The notes under the pieces: generated by a model
The model's database searches: none
Told to the model about the DNA's origin: nothing
Seen by the model: only the letters and a program-made list of their open reading frames with translations
NCBI GenBank assembly: GCA_002862745.1
Contig: PKDX01000019.1
Span: 1-42,964, forward strand
Direction of reading: 5' to 3'
Source: Bacteroidota bacterium
GTDB taxonomy: Bacteria > Bacteroidota > Bacteroidia > Chitinophagales > UBA8649
DNA: 42,964 bases
Part shown: positions 41,640 to 42,964 of the stretch, in pieces
How positions within the stretch are numbered: the first letter of the stretch is position 1
Layout of the letters: every line of letters starts with the position of its first letter
Position numbers and translations under genes: made by a program

Positions 41640-42964
41640 ATGAACCTCAGTGTAAACCAAGATGTATCTTCAATTGATGTGCTGTACAACGCTCAGGCCT
41701 CTCTTGTCTGCAGTGGTGTTGCCCCGAGTTATAAAGAGCGAAGGCAAAAGCTAAAGAACTTGCTCTCTGCCTTGTTCCTCCATCGCGAAGAACTACTAGA
41801 GGCACTACAAGATGACTTAGGAAAGCCAACATTAGAGACAGAGGTTGTTGAGTTTCACCCAACGGTTGCTGAGCTTAAGTTTGCTCTTCGAAACCTTCGT
41901 CACTGGATGGATGAGCGATTGGTTCCCACCCCACTTAGTCTTTTTGGAAGCCGAAACAGTGTGCGCATTGAACCTAAGGGGCATTGCCTAATCATAACCC
42001 CTTGGAATTACCCGATTTGGTTAACCATGGCTGCGGTAATCAGTGCCGTGGCTGCGGGGAATCACATCGTTGTTAAGCCCTCTGAGTATGTCGATAAAAC
42101 CGTCAAGGTGATGGAAAAAATTTTGCTCTCTGTTTTTTCAACCGAAGAGGTTTGTGTAGTATACGGAGACCATCACATTGCTCAACATTTACTTCAAAAA
42201 AAGTGGAATCACATCCACTTTACAGGAAGCACTCAAGTTGGAAAGGTGGTCATGAAAGCGGCCGCAGAACATCTAAGTAGTGTTACACTAGAATTAGGTG
42301 GTAAATCTCCCACTATTGTTACCGAGGACGCCAACATAAGGTTAGCGGCACAACGTATTGCCTGGGGAAAGTGGACAGGCGCCGGCCAAACATGCCTTGC
42401 GCCCGATTTAATCTACGTGCATCGAAGTCATGCAGACAACCTGGTCGAAGGACTCAAGGCTTACTTAGCAAAGGCCTACGATAATGACGCTATTCAATCC
42501 AACCATTATTGCAGCCTAATCCACGAACGGCACTTTGCTCGGCAGCAAGATTTTTTACATGAGGCCAAAGATGCTGGAGCCGAAATCGCTTACGGTGGAT
42601 CAGCGGATAAAAAGTCCTTGCGCATGGAGCCCACAATTGTGTTGGGCAATTTATCAAATACTGCCTTACTTGCTGAGGAGATTTTTGGACCCATCATGCC
42701 TATAATAGTGTATGATTCCTTAGAAGAAGTTGTTGCCGAACTCCAGCAGCGACCACGGCCGCTTGGGATGTATGTTTTTAGTAGGCGCAAGAAAACCATT
42801 AACTATATCCTTAATCGCTGTCCATCAGGGGGCGCTTGTGTCAACGACACGGTGCTGCACATCGCAAACCCTAACCTACCTTTTGGAGGAATGAATACCT
42901 CAGGCATAGGAAAAAGCCATGGTCACCACGGCTTCCTTGACTTTAGTAATGAACGAAGTGTTTT
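41640..42964 (+). CDS. Aldehyde dehydrogenase, class 3-like (partial, runs off right edge)
   Basis: I translated this from ATG 41640; it stays open to the window end (441 codons). It is a NAD(P)-dependent aldehyde dehydrogenase of the class 3 / fatty-aldehyde type: ITPWNYPIWLTMAAVISAVAAGNHIVVKPSE (cofactor domain), HFTGSTQVGK, catalytic Glu218 in LELGGKSP, catalytic Cys252 in GQTCLAPD, EEIFGPIMPI, and PFGGMNTSGIGKSHG near the edge. All key residues are intact. It lacks a signal peptide. It begins 33 bases after glyQS and may be co-transcribed with it; the natural substrate is unknown, and the last few residues lie outside the window. Confidence 0.95.
   Translation, partial: MNLSVNQDVSSIDVLYNAQASLVCSGVAPSYKERRQKLKNLLSALFLHREELLEALQDDLGKPTLETEVVEFHPTVAELKFALRNLRHWMDERLVPTPLSLFGSRNSVRIEPKGHCLIITPWNYPIWLTMAAVISAVAAGNHIVVKPSEYVDKTVKVMEKILLSVFSTEEVCVVYGDHHIAQHLLQKKWNHIHFTGSTQVGKVVMKAAAEHLSSVTLELGGKSPTIVTEDANIRLAAQRIAWGKWTGAGQTCLAPDLIYVHRSHADNLVEGLKAYLAKAYDNDAIQSNHYCSLIHERHFARQQDFLHEAKDAGAEIAYGGSADKKSLRMEPTIVLGNLSNTALLAEEIFGPIMPIIVYDSLEEVVAELQQRPRPLGMYVFSRRKKTINYILNRCPSGGACVNDTVLHIANPNLPFGGMNTSGIGKSHGHHGFLDFSNERSV

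Overview
The window is a gene-dense, mostly housekeeping stretch from a member of the Bacteroidota, most likely a marine-type Flavobacteriales bacterium (by eye about 42-46% G+C). The evidence is the gene content: gliding genes gldE, gldD, gldA, gldF and gldG; families largely confined to the phylum (DUF4292, DUF4286, DUF2452, LysM proteins with an SGNH-like domain, short VanZ next to TonB); single-chain glycyl-tRNA synthetase; and promoter-like boxes of the TAnnTTTG type. I see no tRNA, rRNA, CRISPR array, insertion sequence or prophage. No gene-free stretch exceeds 300 bases; the longest is 1753-2005.

Layout. 1-1752 (-) is a LysM protein whose SGNH-like domain has lost its catalytic residues; it runs off the left edge. 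2006-2534 (+) is rpmH-rnpA, with rnpA apparently starting inside rpmH. 2546-12534 (-) reads, in transcription order, MOP flippase, orphan lipoprotein, sugar-phosphate nucleotidyltransferase, TPR protein, DUF4292 lipoprotein, EnvC-like activator, rlmN, GNAT-like protein and ald. 12525-18533 (+) carries rnhB, gcvT, DUF2452, tatA-gatA-GroES-like, gcvH, VanZ and TonB. 18555-24869 (+) carries a TPR protein, DUF4286, a small membrane protein, mutL, two rhomboid proteases and a MazG-like enzyme. recX (-), an MFS transporter and a lipid kinase (+), an outer-membrane-type protein (-), a DEDDh exonuclease (+), a pirin (-) and an asparaginase remnant (-) follow.

30030-34623 (+) is ssb-gldE-gldD-recG. 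34616-39965 (-) is gldA-gldF-gldG-DUF4340 followed by dnaN; the first three junctions are all ATGA overlaps. glyQS and an aldehyde dehydrogenase that runs off the right edge close the window. The themes are envelope building (flippase, sugar nucleotides, EnvC, LysM, TonB, Tat), surface motility (Gld), genome maintenance (MutL, RecG, RecX, SSB, DnaN, RNase HII, exonuclease) and one-carbon/amino-acid metabolism (GcvT, GcvH, Ald).

I did not find a clearly new multi-gene system. The observations most worth a second look are the catalytically dead SGNH-LysM protein, the internal TTG start of rnpA, the eroded MutL endonuclease site, a pirin with a hydrophobic leader, a possibly leaderless ssb promoter, and a 12-bp inverted repeat that places matching promoter boxes between gldA and glyQS.
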